A stretch of 64,000 nucleotides of DNA from Meridianimarinicoccus marinus. Lineage in GTDB: Bacteria; Pseudomonadota; Alphaproteobacteria; Rhodobacterales; Rhodobacteraceae. Where the stretch lies: NCBI RefSeq assembly GCF_040689105.1, contig NZ_JBFBVU010000010.1, forward strand, positions 62,001 through 126,000, written 5' to 3'. Shown in pieces: positions 1 to 8,836 of this stretch. Below the pieces are notes generated by a model. That model did no database searches and was not told the origin of the DNA. It was given only the letters and a program-made list of their open reading frames with translations. The position numbers and the translations under genes were made by a program. Position 1 is the stretch's first letter. Each line of letters begins with the position of its first letter.

Positions 1-358
1 AGGTGCGCGGCTGGGCCTCGCCCTCTTCGACGCGGTTCAGGATCTGGTTCACCTCGGCATCGCGCATGGGCATCGGCCGACCCTGGGGCCCGAGGAAACC
101 GGTCACCCGGTTGATGTTGTTGATCAGGTGATAGCCCCGATCGGTCATTTCCATCCGCACCAGCACATAGCCGGGCATGAAGCGCCGCGGCACCGAGACC
201 TTCTTGCCCCGGCGCACTTCGATCACTTCCTCTTCGGGGACCAGAACCTCTTCGATCTCGTCCTCAAGGCCCTTCTCGACGGCCTCGGTCCGGATCTGTT
301 CAGCGATCTTCTTTTCGAAATTCGAAAGAACGCTGACCGAATACCACCGTTTCGCCAT
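1..358 (-). CDS. nusG: Transcription termination/antitermination protein NusG (3' part missing)
   Basis: The first 119 residues of NusG are visible; the rest lies beyond the window start. The NGN domain is recognisable: it begins MAKRWYSVSVLSNFEKK, and PRRFMPGYVLVRM and VTGFLG follow. NusG binds RNA polymerase, suppresses pausing, and links it to Rho or the ribosome. The ATG at 358 fits the usual family N-terminus; only a weak purine-rich stretch precedes it. It lies 200 bp downstream of secE in the same direction, the normal secE-nusG order, and the gap holds a possible promoter. Identity is secure; the KOW domain cannot be seen. Confidence 0.95.
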   Translation of the reverse strand, partial: MAKRWYSVSVLSNFEKKIAEQIRTEAVEKGLEDEIEEVLVPEEEVIEVRRGKKVSVPRRFMPGYVLVRMEMTDRGYHLINNINRVTGFLGPQGRPMPMRDAEVNQILNRVEEGEAQPRT

Positions 359-491
359 CTTGCTCGCCGCCTTTACGTCGTCTTGCCGAGCCTCGTAAGG
401 CCCTGATCGTGTGTAATTTTTTCAAGCGTTCCGGAAGAAAAAAGCGGCGCGCAACACGAATCATTGCACGCCCTCATCCAGAACACACGGT

Positions 492-520
492 GTGCTAGAC
501 CTTTGACGCCCGAATGACAA
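492..520 (-). promoter_or_regulatory. Possible promoter upstream of nusG
   Basis: Read on the minus strand, TTGTCA and TAGCAC are separated by exactly 17 bp. A short palindrome, CACAC-G-GTGTG (484-494), overlaps the -10 element. The -10 is a poor match, so this is a candidate only. The rest of the 200-bp secE-nusG gap shows no gene. Confidence 0.3.
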
Positions 521-558
521 GTCACAATGTCGGACGGGGGCGCCAGGCCGGGGCGGGA

Positions 559-759
559 TCAGCTGCCGAAGAAATTCAGCGTGAAGGTCAGCCCGTTGCG
601 GATCAGGAAGTCCACAAAGAAGAAGAAGATGGCCGTCAGCGTCGCCATCGCCAGCACCATCGCCGAGGTCAGCAGCACTTCACGCTGGCTGGGCCAGACG
701 ATCTTGGCCACTTCACCGCGTACCTGCTGGATGAACTGGAAAGGGTTGGTCTTCGCCAT
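559..759 (-). CDS. secE: Protein translocase subunit SecE
   Basis: This 66-residue protein has the compact single-helix SecE form typical of alphaproteobacteria. The amphipathic segment with EVAKIVWPSQREV, the family hallmark, is at about residues 15-27. One transmembrane helix follows at about 31-52. SecE clamps SecY in the inner-membrane Sec channel. It lies between tdh and nusG on the same strand. In many proteobacteria tRNA-Trp directly precedes secE; here kbl and tdh stand between them. Confidence 0.95.
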   Translation of the reverse strand: MAKTNPFQFIQQVRGEVAKIVWPSQREVLLTSAMVLAMATLTAIFFFFVDFLIRNGLTFTLNFFGS

Positions 760-874
760 CGTCTACAGAGTCCTTCTTGCGCAATGGGCGGCAGATACGC
801 CTTTCGGGCGGGGAATTCAAGCGGCGCTCTTGCGCGCGACGCCACGGGAAGGAAACCCTGGCGGCGCAGGGGCG

Positions 875-1912
875 TCAGCCCCAGTCCAGAACCACTTTGC
901 CGCTTTTGCCCGAGCGCATGACGTCGAATCCGTCCACGAAATCATCCACCGGGTAACGGTGGGTGATCACGCGCGAGATATCCAGCCCGTTCTGCAGCAT
1001 CGCGATCATCTTGTACCAGGTCTCGAAGATCTCGCGGCCATAGACGCCCTTGATGGTCAGTGCCTTGAAGACGATGCGCGACCAGTCCACAGGGGATTTT
1101 CCGGGCGGAATGCCCAGCATCGCGATGCGCCCGCCCATGACCATGCCTTCGACCATCTGGTCCAGCGCTATCTGGTTGCCGGACATTTCCATGCCGACGT
1201 CGAAGCCTTCGCGCATGCCCAGTTCGGCGATGACATCCTTCAGGTCTTCATCGGCCACATTGACCGGCCGCAGATCGGTGACCTTCTGCGCCAGATTCAG
1301 CCGGTCGGGATTGATGTCGGTGATGACCACATGGCGCGCGCCCACATGGCGCGCCACGGCGGCGGCCATGATGCCGATCGGCCCGGCGCCGGTGATCAGC
1401 ACGTCCTCGCCGATCAGATCGAAGCTGAGCGCGGTGTGCACGGCATTTCCGAGGGGGTCGAGAATGGCGCCGATCTCGTCGGGGATCGAATCGGGCAGCG
1501 GCACCACGTTGAAGGCCGGCAGGCGCAGGTATTCGGCAAAGGCCCCCTGTTCGTTCACGCCGATGCCGCGGGTTTCGGGATCAAGGTGGAACTTGCCCGC
1601 GCGCGACTGGCGCGAATGGTGGCCGATCAGATGCCCTTCGCCGGAACAGCGCTGTCCGACCTTCAGGTCGGTCACGTCGCGCCCCAATTCAACGATCTCG
1701 CCGGCAAACTCATGCCCGGTGATCAGCGGCACCGGCACCGTTTTGGCGGCCCAGTCATCCCAGTTCCAGATGTGCACATCGGTGCCGCAGATGCCGGTCT
1801 TGCGGATACGGATCAGCACGTCGTCGGGGCCGATCTCGGGCACCGGGGCGCGCTCCATCCACAGGCCCATCTCGGGGCGGGCTTTCACCAGCGCCTTCAT
1901 CTGGTTGCTCAT
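875..1912 (-). CDS. tdh: L-threonine 3-dehydrogenase, lacking the structural-zinc cysteines
   Basis: This 345-residue zinc-type medium-chain dehydrogenase oxidises threonine to 2-amino-3-ketobutyrate with NAD+. It keeps the catalytic zinc region (ICGTDVH, Cys42, and GHEFAGE), the Rossmann motif (GAGPIG) and the Tdh signature GREIFETWYKM. The lobe that in E. coli Tdh carries four structural-zinc cysteines reads GHLIGHHSRQSRAGKFHLDP; the four positions are Gly97, Ser100, Ser103 and Asp111. I believe related Rhodobacterales enzymes share this, but cannot check here. The start overlaps the kbl stop as ATGA, so the two are translationally coupled and form the threonine-to-glycine route. Confidence 0.95.
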   Translation of the reverse strand: MSNQMKALVKARPEMGLWMERAPVPEIGPDDVLIRIRKTGICGTDVHIWNWDDWAAKTVPVPLITGHEFAGEIVELGRDVTDLKVGQRCSGEGHLIGHHSRQSRAGKFHLDPETRGIGVNEQGAFAEYLRLPAFNVVPLPDSIPDEIGAILDPLGNAVHTALSFDLIGEDVLITGAGPIGIMAAAVARHVGARHVVITDINPDRLNLAQKVTDLRPVNVADEDLKDVIAELGMREGFDVGMEMSGNQIALDQMVEGMVMGGRIAMLGIPPGKSPVDWSRIVFKALTIKGVYGREIFETWYKMIAMLQNGLDISRVITHRYPVDDFVDGFDVMRSGKSGKVVLDWG

Positions 1913-3111
1913 GTCAGCGCTCCAACCGCCCGGCCCGCTGCGGCGAAGGCGTCCAGCGCCTGATCCAGATCCTCGCGCGTCAAGGCGGCATTCATCTGGG
2001 TGCGGATGCGCGCATGCCCTTTCGGCACCACCGGGAAGAAGAACCCGGCCACATAGACGCCGCGCTCATACAGCGCCGCCGCCAGATCCTGGCTGAGCCG
2101 CGCCTCGCCCAGCATCACCGGCACGATGGGGTGTTCGCCCGGCAGGGTGGTGAAGCCGAGGCTCTCCAGCCCGCTGCGCCAATAGGCGGTGTTCTCGAAC
2201 AGTTGCGCCCTCAGGGCATCTCCCTGCTCGACCAGATCCAGCGCGGCAAGACCCGCCATCACCACCGACGGCGGCAGCGAGTTGGAAAACAGATAGGGCC
2301 GCGCCCGCTGCCGCAGCAGATCGATCACCGCCTGCGGCCCGGCGATATAACCGCCGATGGCGCCGCCAAGCGCCTTGCCCAGCGTGCCGGTCAGGATATC
2401 GACCTCGACCCCGAAATGCGCGGGCGTGCCGCGCCCCTGCGGCCCCATGAACCCCGTCGCATGGCAATCGTCCACCATCACCAGTGCATCGTATTTCTGT
2501 GCCAGCCGGGTGATCTCGGGCAGATTGGCCAGGTAGCCGTCCATGGAAAACACGCCATCCGTGGCGATCATTACGAAACGCGCGCCACCGTCGCGGGCGG
2601 CCTGTAGTTGCGCCTCAAGATCGGCCATGTCGGAATTGGCGTAGCGATAGCGTTGCGCCTTGCACAGCCGCACCCCGTCAATGATCGAGGCATGGTTCAG
2701 CGCGTCCGACACGATGGCATCCCCGGGGCCGAGCAGCGGCTCGAACAGCCCGCCGTTGGCATCGAAACAGGCGGCGAACAGGATCGCGTCGTTCTTGCCC
2801 AGGAACCCGGCCAGACGGCGCTCCAGCTTGCGGTGAATATCCTGGGTGCCGCAGATGAACCGGACCGAGGCCATGCCATAGCCATAGTCGTCATAGCTGG
2901 CCTTCGCGGCGGCGATCAGGGCCGGATCATCGGCGAGCCCCAGGTAATTGTTGGCACACAGGTTCAGCACGCCGTTCTGCACGGTGCCGTTGCGCTGTAC
3001 GTCGATGCGCGGGCCCTGCGGCGAGGTGATCTCGCGTTCGGTCTTGTACAGCCCGTCGGCCTTGAGGCCGGCGAGCGTGGTACCGATATGGTCGAGAAAC
3101 GCGTCGGTCAT
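1909..3111 (-). CDS. kbl: Glycine C-acetyltransferase (2-amino-3-ketobutyrate CoA ligase)
   Basis: This 400-residue PLP enzyme of the alpha-oxoamine synthase family splits 2-amino-3-ketobutyrate with CoA into glycine and acetyl-CoA, completing the pathway begun by Tdh. Visible motifs are NNYLGLADDP near the N-terminus, VDDCHATGFMG, and the PLP-lysine segment GTLGKALGGAIGG. The ATG at 3111 was chosen because GGGGGAG lies just upstream and the length then matches E. coli Kbl; an in-frame start 9 codons earlier is less likely. It overlaps tdh by ATGA. Tandem operator-like repeats lie 24 bp upstream of the start. Confidence 0.95.
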   Translation of the reverse strand: MTDAFLDHIGTTLAGLKADGLYKTEREITSPQGPRIDVQRNGTVQNGVLNLCANNYLGLADDPALIAAAKASYDDYGYGMASVRFICGTQDIHRKLERRLAGFLGKNDAILFAACFDANGGLFEPLLGPGDAIVSDALNHASIIDGVRLCKAQRYRYANSDMADLEAQLQAARDGGARFVMIATDGVFSMDGYLANLPEITRLAQKYDALVMVDDCHATGFMGPQGRGTPAHFGVEVDILTGTLGKALGGAIGGYIAGPQAVIDLLRQRARPYLFSNSLPPSVVMAGLAALDLVEQGDALRAQLFENTAYWRSGLESLGFTTLPGEHPIVPVMLGEARLSQDLAAALYERGVYVAGFFFPVVPKGHARIRTQMNAALTREDLDQALDAFAAAGRAVGALT

Positions 3112-3134
3112 GGCTCCCCCGGAAATCGAATGTA

Positions 3135-3169
3135 CCATGACAGCCTGTCAAAGCCATGCCGCCCTGTCA
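3135..3169 (-). promoter_or_regulatory. Tandem direct repeat, possible kbl-tdh operator
   Basis: Two 16-bp units, TGACAGGGCGGCATGG and TGACAGGCTGTCATGG on the minus strand, match at 13 of 16 positions and are separated by 3 bp. The unit nearer kbl also contains the inverted repeat TGACA-GGC-TGTCA. They end 24 bp before the kbl start, a place where a regulator could block or activate transcription. No specific regulator is recognised. Confidence 0.4.
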
Positions 3170-3221
3170 CGAGGAATCGCCGGGCGCCCGAAGGCGCGTC
3201 TGATCGCGATATGTGAAAGAC

Positions 3222-3297
3222 TGGCAGGGGCTGAGGGACTCGAACCCACGACCCTCGGTTTTGGAGACCGATGCTCTACCAACTGAGCTAAACCCCT
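3222..3297 (-). tRNA. tRNA-Trp (anticodon CCA)
   Basis: The minus strand folds into a complete 76-nt cloverleaf. The acceptor stem is AGGGGTT with AGCCCCT, the D arm contains AGCTCAGTTGGTAGAGC, the anticodon loop is CTCCAAA, and the T arm contains GGTTCGAGTCC. The 3' CCA is encoded. A promoter-like sequence lies just upstream. In the usual tuf-tRNA-Trp-secE-nusG order it would precede secE; here kbl-tdh follows it. Confidence 0.97.
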
Positions 3298-3309
3298 AGG
3301 CCGGCCTGC

Positions 3310-3338
3310 TGAATAGGCGTATTCGCTGCAGTCCGCAA
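3310..3338 (-). promoter_or_regulatory. Probable promoter of tRNA-Trp
   Basis: On the minus strand TTGCGG and TATTCA are 17 bp apart, and the -10 ends 12 bp before the mature tRNA 5' end. Position and spacing fit a sigma-70-type tRNA promoter with a very short leader. The remaining gap up to msrB shows nothing else. Confidence 0.5.
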
Positions 3339-3455
3339 GCCAAAAGCGGCGGGAAGATCACAAGATGCTCTCCAAGAGGTGGTTTCTCCGTGTCCCGGTC
3401 TGGGCTGTAGGTTGAGCCATGATTTCTTCCCATTCCGTTTTCAAGGAGACCCCCG

Positions 3456-3977
3456 ATGACGGCCCCGACCCTGAGCAGACGTGTCTTTCTGGGCAGCACG
3501 GCCATCGCAGCCCTGGGCGCGGCCCAGATCCGCACGGCTGCGGCCGAAACGCCCGGCGACGGCTTCCAGTACGAAATCACCCGAAGCGAGGCGGAGTGGC
3601 GCGCCCGCCTGAGCGAGGCAGACTACAACATCCTGCGCAAAGGTGGCACGGAAGAGAAGTTTTCCAGCCCCTACTGGAATGCGCACGACGATGGCCAGTA
3701 TGCCTGCAAGGGCTGCGACCTGACCCTCTATTCCTCGGTCTGGCAGGTCTATCCGGATGTCGGCTGGGCCTTCTTCCGGCACGCCGAGCCCAACGCGATC
3801 CTGATGGGAATCGATGGCAATCCCTATGTCGGGATGACCGACATCCGCGTCCTGTCCATCATCGAGGCGCATTGCCGCCGCTGCGGCTCGCATCTGGGAC
3901 ACATCCTGACCGTGGGCAAGACAACGCTGCACTGCATCAACGGCGCCGCCCTGAACTTTACCACCGGGCCCGTTTGA
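3456..3977 (+). CDS. msrB: Tat-exported peptide-methionine (R)-S-oxide reductase
   Basis: This 173-residue MsrB reduces R-methionine sulfoxide in proteins. Residues 7-13 (SRRVFLG) form a twin-arginine signal followed by a hydrophobic stretch to about residue 30, so it should act in the periplasm. Zinc is held by Cys84/Cys87 and Cys140/Cys143, and SHLGH and the catalytic Cys160 (HCINGAALNF) are present. The common GCGWPSF segment is replaced by DVGWAFF, so the resolving cysteine is probably different or absent. AAGGAGA precedes the ATG. The gene is oriented against its neighbours, between tuf and tRNA-Trp. Confidence 0.92.
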   Translation: MTAPTLSRRVFLGSTAIAALGAAQIRTAAAETPGDGFQYEITRSEAEWRARLSEADYNILRKGGTEEKFSSPYWNAHDDGQYACKGCDLTLYSSVWQVYPDVGWAFFRHAEPNAILMGIDGNPYVGMTDIRVLSIIEAHCRRCGSHLGHILTVGKTTLHCINGAALNFTTGPV

Positions 3978-4009
3978 CGCTCCGAAGCCATCGCCCGGTC
4001 CGGCGACCG

Positions 4010-4042
4010 AAAAAATGGGGCCGCCCCCGAAGGTGCGGCCCC
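4010..4042 (-). terminator. Rho-independent terminator of tuf
   Basis: On the minus strand GGGGCCGC pairs with GCGGCCCC, extended inward by CC/GG around a TTCG loop. A run of six T residues follows (plus-strand A run at 4010-4015). It lies 98 bp beyond the tuf stop and may also act weakly on msrB transcripts. Confidence 0.85.
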
Positions 4043-4086
4043 TGACTGTCTTGCCTGACGCGCCGCGCGAGCGCTTCGCATCTCGA

Positions 4087-4122
4087 TCACTCGATGATTT
4101 TCGACACCACGCCGGCGACGCC
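4087..4122 (-). pseudogene. Relic of a second tuf 3' end
   Basis: About 50 bp beyond the tuf stop, the minus strand encodes GVAGVVSKIIE followed by TGA. The intact tuf ends in VGAGVVSKIIE and TGA. The last eight codons and the stop match in protein sequence, but six of the eight codons use different third bases. The relic therefore did not arise by recent copying of this tuf. It looks like the tail of an older or foreign tuf left behind when the gene was replaced or recombined. No more of the gene is detectable upstream of it. Confidence 0.75.
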
Positions 4123-4139
4123 CGAGGATGCCAAGATCA

Positions 4140-5315
<1,176 letters not shown>

Positions 5316-5427
5316 GATGGCCTCCTTGGGGCGATCAACGTGCCCGGGTCTAACATCGCGCGCTCGTTACAAAGCGCAGCGGGGAAAATCAAGCGCCAGT
5401 TGCAGTGCCGGGCGCGATGGGGGTGGC

Positions 5428-6006
5428 TCAGTCCTCGTCCGGGGCCGCGTCTGCGGGGGCGGCGCCGGGCTTGGGTTTGAACCATTGCGGGTTCTCGCGC
5501 AGCCAGCGTTCGATCTCGATGGCGGCGTTGTCGGCCAGTTCGGCCAGTTGTTCCTCGCCGGTCTGGGTATAGCCCGAGCCGACCACCGTATCGCCACCGG
5601 CATCTTCCCAGACAGTCAGGTTCGCGGGCTTGGGGTTCAGACGGCGCGGCACGTCGTCGTAAACGTTGACCGACAGAAACAGGGTGGAGCGCGGCGCCAG
5701 CAGCACCGGCACGCCGGGGTGGGCCAGGATATAGCCCTGCACCTTGATGCCGATGGAATAGCTGCCCTCGCCGTCAAAGCGCGACAGGCGCGGCTCGACC
5801 GCCTTGACCACCGCCGCCTTCAGCGTGTCGTTGGACACCTTGCGCGAATGGAACCCGCTTTGCGGCTTGTCGTCCATGACCACCACCAGGCGGTCGAGGC
5901 TGAAGTCCCCCAGACCCGTCTTCTGGATCTCGGGATCCAGCTCGGTGGTGCAGGCGGACAGGACCGCAAGGGCCAGCAGGGTCGGAAGAAGGCGAAGCAA
6001 CGTCAT
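5428..6006 (-). CDS. Lipoprotein of unknown function
   Basis: The 192-residue product starts with a lipoprotein signal peptide (MTLLRLLPTLLALAVLSAC), with the lipobox LSAC and cleavage before Cys19. The mature part is a soluble domain, and the C-terminus is rich in Pro, Ala and Asp. The inner start at 6006 was chosen because it gives a clean signal peptide; upstream in-frame codons would spoil it. No family is recognised with confidence. It stands alone between tuf and etfA on the minus strand. Confidence 0.8.
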   Translation of the reverse strand: MTLLRLLPTLLALAVLSACTTELDPEIQKTGLGDFSLDRLVVVMDDKPQSGFHSRKVSNDTLKAAVVKAVEPRLSRFDGEGSYSIGIKVQGYILAHPGVPVLLAPRSTLFLSVNVYDDVPRRLNPKPANLTVWEDAGGDTVVGSGYTQTGEEQLAELADNAAIEIERWLRENPQWFKPKPGAAPADAAPDED

Positions 6007-6090
6007 CGGTGGCTCTCGTGAGGGGCGTTGCGGGCCGTGGTACCCGAGCATCCGGGCCACGGCAACAGGGCGTCTGGCCCCGAGTGCGGA

Positions 6091-6110
6091 CGCGGCCCCG
6101 AAGGGCCGCG
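6091..6110 (-). terminator. Hairpin downstream of etfA, possible terminator
   Basis: CGCGGCCC and GGGCCGCG form a perfect 8-bp stem with a TTCG loop on the minus strand, 11 bp past the etfA stop. There is no T run, so termination is uncertain. Confidence 0.4.
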
Positions 6111-6121
6111 TAGCTGAGCGA

Positions 6122-7051
6122 TCAGCCCAGTTTCTCGGTCAGTTCCGGCACCGCCTGGAACAGGTCGGCCACAAGGCCGTAGTCGGCGACCTGGAAGATC
6201 GGCGCTTCCTCGTCCTTGTTGATGGCGACGATGACCTTGCTGTCCTTCATCCCGGCAAGGTGCTGGATCGCCCCCGAAATGCCGACGGCGACGTACAGCT
6301 CGGGCGCCACGACCTTGCCGGTCTGGCCCACCTGCCAGTCGTTCGGGGCATAGCCCGAATCGACCGCGGCACGGGAGGCCCCGACGGCGGCGCCCAGCTT
6401 GTCGGCCAGGGCTTCGATCAGCTTGAAGTCTTCCTCCGAGCCGACACCGCGGCCGCCGGACACAACGACGCCCGCCGAGGTCAGTTCGGGACGGTCGCTT
6501 TCGGCCACCTTGTCCTCGACCCATTCCGACAGGGCCGGGTTGTCGCCGACCGAGATGGTCTCGATCGGGGCTGCGGCCTGGTCCCCCGCCACGTCGAAGG
6601 TCGAGGTGCGGACCGAGACGACCTTCTTGGCATCCCTCGACTTCACGGTCTGGATCGCATTGCCGGCATAGATCGGACGCTCGAATGTGTCGGCATCGAC
6701 GACGCCGGAGACATCCGAGATCACCATGACGTCCAGCAGCGCGGCCACGCGGGGCAGCACGTTCTTGGCGTCGGTGGTGGCCGGGGCGACGATGTGGTCG
6801 TAGTCGCCCGCAAGGCTGGCGATCAGCGCGGCGGTCGGCTCGGCCAGGCGATGGCCCAGCGAAGCATCCTCGGCGACCAGCACCTTGGTGACACCGGCGA
6901 TCTTTGCGGCTTCTTCGGCGGCGGCGGCGGCTGAGGCCCCGGCACACAGCGCGGTCACTTCGCCCATCTGGGCAGCGGCGGTCACGGCCTTGGCGGTGGC
7001 GTCCAGCGCCAGTTCGCCGTTGGTGACTTCGGCAAGAAGGAGAACAGCCAT
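6122..7051 (-). CDS. etfA: Electron transfer flavoprotein subunit alpha
   Basis: This 309-residue EtfA carries the FAD of the heterodimeric ETF, which takes electrons from acyl-CoA dehydrogenases and passes them to ETF:ubiquinone oxidoreductase. The FAD-binding C-terminal half is clear: VVSGGRGVG, then VGASRAAVDSGY, QVGQTGKVVAPELYVAVGISG and AINKDEEAPIF. Its start overlaps the etfB stop by one base (TAATG). Mcd, encoded 12.7 kb away, is a likely electron donor. Confidence 0.97.
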   Translation of the reverse strand: MAVLLLAEVTNGELALDATAKAVTAAAQMGEVTALCAGASAAAAAEEAAKIAGVTKVLVAEDASLGHRLAEPTAALIASLAGDYDHIVAPATTDAKNVLPRVAALLDVMVISDVSGVVDADTFERPIYAGNAIQTVKSRDAKKVVSVRTSTFDVAGDQAAAPIETISVGDNPALSEWVEDKVAESDRPELTSAGVVVSGGRGVGSEEDFKLIEALADKLGAAVGASRAAVDSGYAPNDWQVGQTGKVVAPELYVAVGISGAIQHLAGMKDSKVIVAINKDEEAPIFQVADYGLVADLFQAVPELTEKLG

Positions 7052-7809
7052 TACACGACCCCTGCTTCTTTGAGTTTCGACACAAGCTCATCCACCGAGC
7101 CCACCTTGATCCCGGCGGCACGTTCCGCCGGCTCGCTGGTCTTGACGACCTCAAGACGCGGGGTCACGTCAACGCCGTAGTCTTCGGCGGTCTTCTGATC
7201 CAGCGGCTTCTTCTTCGCCTTCATGATATTGGGCAGCGAGGCATAGCGCGGCTCGTTCAGGCGCAGGTCCACGGTGACAATGGCGGGCATCTTGACCTTG
7301 ATGGTCTGAAGGCCGCCGTCCACCTCGCGGGTGACCAGCGCATTGTCGCCGTCGATCTTCACTTCCGAGGCGAAGGTCGCCTGGCTCCAGCCCAGCAGGG
7401 CCGACAGCATCTGGCCGGTGGCGTTCATGTCGTTGTCGATGGCCTGCTTGCCGCAGAGCACGAGGCCGGGTTCTTCTTCTTCGACCACTTTGGCGAGGAT
7501 CTTGGCCACCGCCAGTGGCTCGATATCGGTGTGCACGTCTTCGGCGGCCACCACGAGGATGGCGCGATCCGCGCCCATGGCCAGACCGGTGCGCAGGGTT
7601 TCCTGCGCCTGCTTCACGCCGATGGACACCAGCACGATTTCAGAGGCGACACCGGCCTCTTTCAGGCGGATGGCTTCTTCGACGGCGATTTCGTCGAAAG
7701 GGTTCATCGACATTTTCACGTTGGCCAGATCCACACCCGACCCGTCCGCCTTCACACGAACCTTTACGTTGTAGTCAATCACCCGCTTGACGGGCACGAT
7801 TACCTTCAT
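7051..7809 (-). CDS. etfB: Electron transfer flavoprotein subunit beta
   Basis: This 252-residue partner of EtfA binds AMP and docks the dehydrogenases. It begins MKVIVPVKRVIDYNVKVR, as is usual, and shows NPFDEIAVEEA, GKQAIDNDMNATGQM and the family segment VTVDLRLNEPRYASLPNIMKAKKKP in overlapping pieces. The ATG at 7809 fits the family; an upstream extension of 21 codons is unlikely to be translated. It is translationally coupled to etfA. Confidence 0.97.
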   Translation of the reverse strand: MKVIVPVKRVIDYNVKVRVKADGSGVDLANVKMSMNPFDEIAVEEAIRLKEAGVASEIVLVSIGVKQAQETLRTGLAMGADRAILVVAAEDVHTDIEPLAVAKILAKVVEEEEPGLVLCGKQAIDNDMNATGQMLSALLGWSQATFASEVKIDGDNALVTREVDGGLQTIKVKMPAIVTVDLRLNEPRYASLPNIMKAKKKPLDQKTAEDYGVDVTPRLEVVKTSEPAERAAGIKVGSVDELVSKLKEAGVV

Positions 7810-7952
7810 GACGGCGGTCTCCGTTCGTTTTTCTGCGCCTGCAGCGTTTGCATTGGCGCATGATCTAGACAAACCACAGGGGCTTCAACAGCAAAAAAGC
7901 GACAAGAACGCCCCGGAATCCGCAACGTTCTTTCCGTTGGTGCCGTATTTTA

Positions 7953-7964
7953 AGACCAAGGTCT
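7953..7964. promoter_or_regulatory. Small inverted repeat between etfB and the adenosyltransferase gene
   Basis: AGACC-AA-GGTCT is a perfect 5-bp inverted repeat 144 bp upstream of the etfB start. It could be an operator, but arms this short occur by chance. Nothing else is evident in the 168-bp gap. Confidence 0.2.
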
Positions 7965-7977
7965 GAGGTTGTGAGCG

Positions 7978-8550
7978 TTAACGGTTCGCCCCCGGCACCC
8001 ACAGCACATCCGCCGCGCCCGAATCGTTGGCCATGCGGGCGGCAACGAAGAACCAGTCGGAAAGCCGGTTGAGGAATTTCACAGCCGCCGGGTTTACCTC
8101 TTCGGCGAAGGCCAGTTCCACGGCCAGCCGCTCGGCCCGTCGCGCCACGGTGCGGCACAGATGCAGATGTGCGGCCAGCGCCGAACCGCCGGGCAGGATG
8201 AAGGACCGCAGCGGCGACAGGTGGGCGTTCATCGCGTCGATCTCGCCCTCCAGCCGGTCAACCTGGCTGGCGGCCAGCCGCAGCGGCGGATACTCGGCCT
8301 CGGCATCGCTGGCCATGTCCGGGCGGCACAGGTCGGCGCCCAGATCGAACAGATCATTCTGGATCGCGGCCAGCTGTGCATCCATCGTGCCTTCGGCATG
8401 CAGGCGGGCCATCCCGACGGTGGCGTTCAATTCGTCCACGGTGCCATAGGAATTCACCCGTGCCGCGTTCTTCGGCACCCGCGTGCCATTGCCCAGGGCA
8501 GTGTCGCCCTTGTCGCCGGTGCGGGTGTAGATCTTGTTGAGAACGACCAT
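7978..8550 (-). CDS. Cob(I)alamin adenosyltransferase, PduO type
   Basis: The 190-residue product matches the PduO/CobO-2 family, which transfers adenosyl from ATP to cob(I)alamin to make adenosylcobalamin. The N-terminal ATP motif is KIYTRTGDKGDTALGNG. Later motifs are YGTVDELNA, LPGGSALAAHLHLCRTVARRAER and FLNRLSDWFFVAAR. It is 2 bp from the HIG1 gene and upstream of etfBA on the same strand. Its product serves B12-dependent mutases such as those of the ethylmalonyl-CoA pathway. pduO and cobA-like names are both used; the symbol is left open. Confidence 0.93.
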   Translation of the reverse strand: MVVLNKIYTRTGDKGDTALGNGTRVPKNAARVNSYGTVDELNATVGMARLHAEGTMDAQLAAIQNDLFDLGADLCRPDMASDAEAEYPPLRLAASQVDRLEGEIDAMNAHLSPLRSFILPGGSALAAHLHLCRTVARRAERLAVELAFAEEVNPAAVKFLNRLSDWFFVAARMANDSGAADVLWVPGANR

Positions 8551-8552
8551 GG

Positions 8553-8759
8553 TCAGCCTCCCATGCGGCGCAGGGCCACGAAGCCCAGGATCAGAAGAAT
8601 GGCAACGAATTGCGCCGCGATGCGATAGCGCATCAGGCGGTTGCCGTGCTTGCGGTTGAACTCGCCGCCCCGGCCGAAGCCACCGATGCCGATGGCCAGA
8701 ATGACCACCACCACGAGACAGGCCGCCGCGACCACGAAAAACAGGGGATCATTGAGCAT
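8553..8759 (-). CDS. HIG1-domain twin-transmembrane protein
   Basis: The 68-residue protein has two transmembrane helices, about residues 5-27 and 46-63. The loop between them carries RKHGNRLMRYRIAAQ, the N-x2-MR-x-R-x2-Q pattern of HIG1-type proteins. Relatives in mitochondria and some alphaproteobacteria associate with cytochrome oxidase supercomplexes, so a respiratory role is plausible but inferred. It lies directly upstream of the adenosyltransferase gene, 2 bp apart, so the two are probably co-transcribed. Confidence 0.8.
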   Translation of the reverse strand: MLNDPLFFVVAAACLVVVVILAIGIGGFGRGGEFNRKHGNRLMRYRIAAQFVAILLILGFVALRRMGG

Positions 8760-8836
8760 CGTGTTTCCTCCGGATGCGCTGCATCTAATCGGCCCTGCCG
8801 GGATTGCGACCGGCCTTTTCGTCGCGTCTGCCCGTC

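Noticed and set aside
760..874. Terminator between tdh and secE
   Set aside because: A weak interrupted stem (CGCCA/TGGCG with GGG/CCC) is present but there is no T run.
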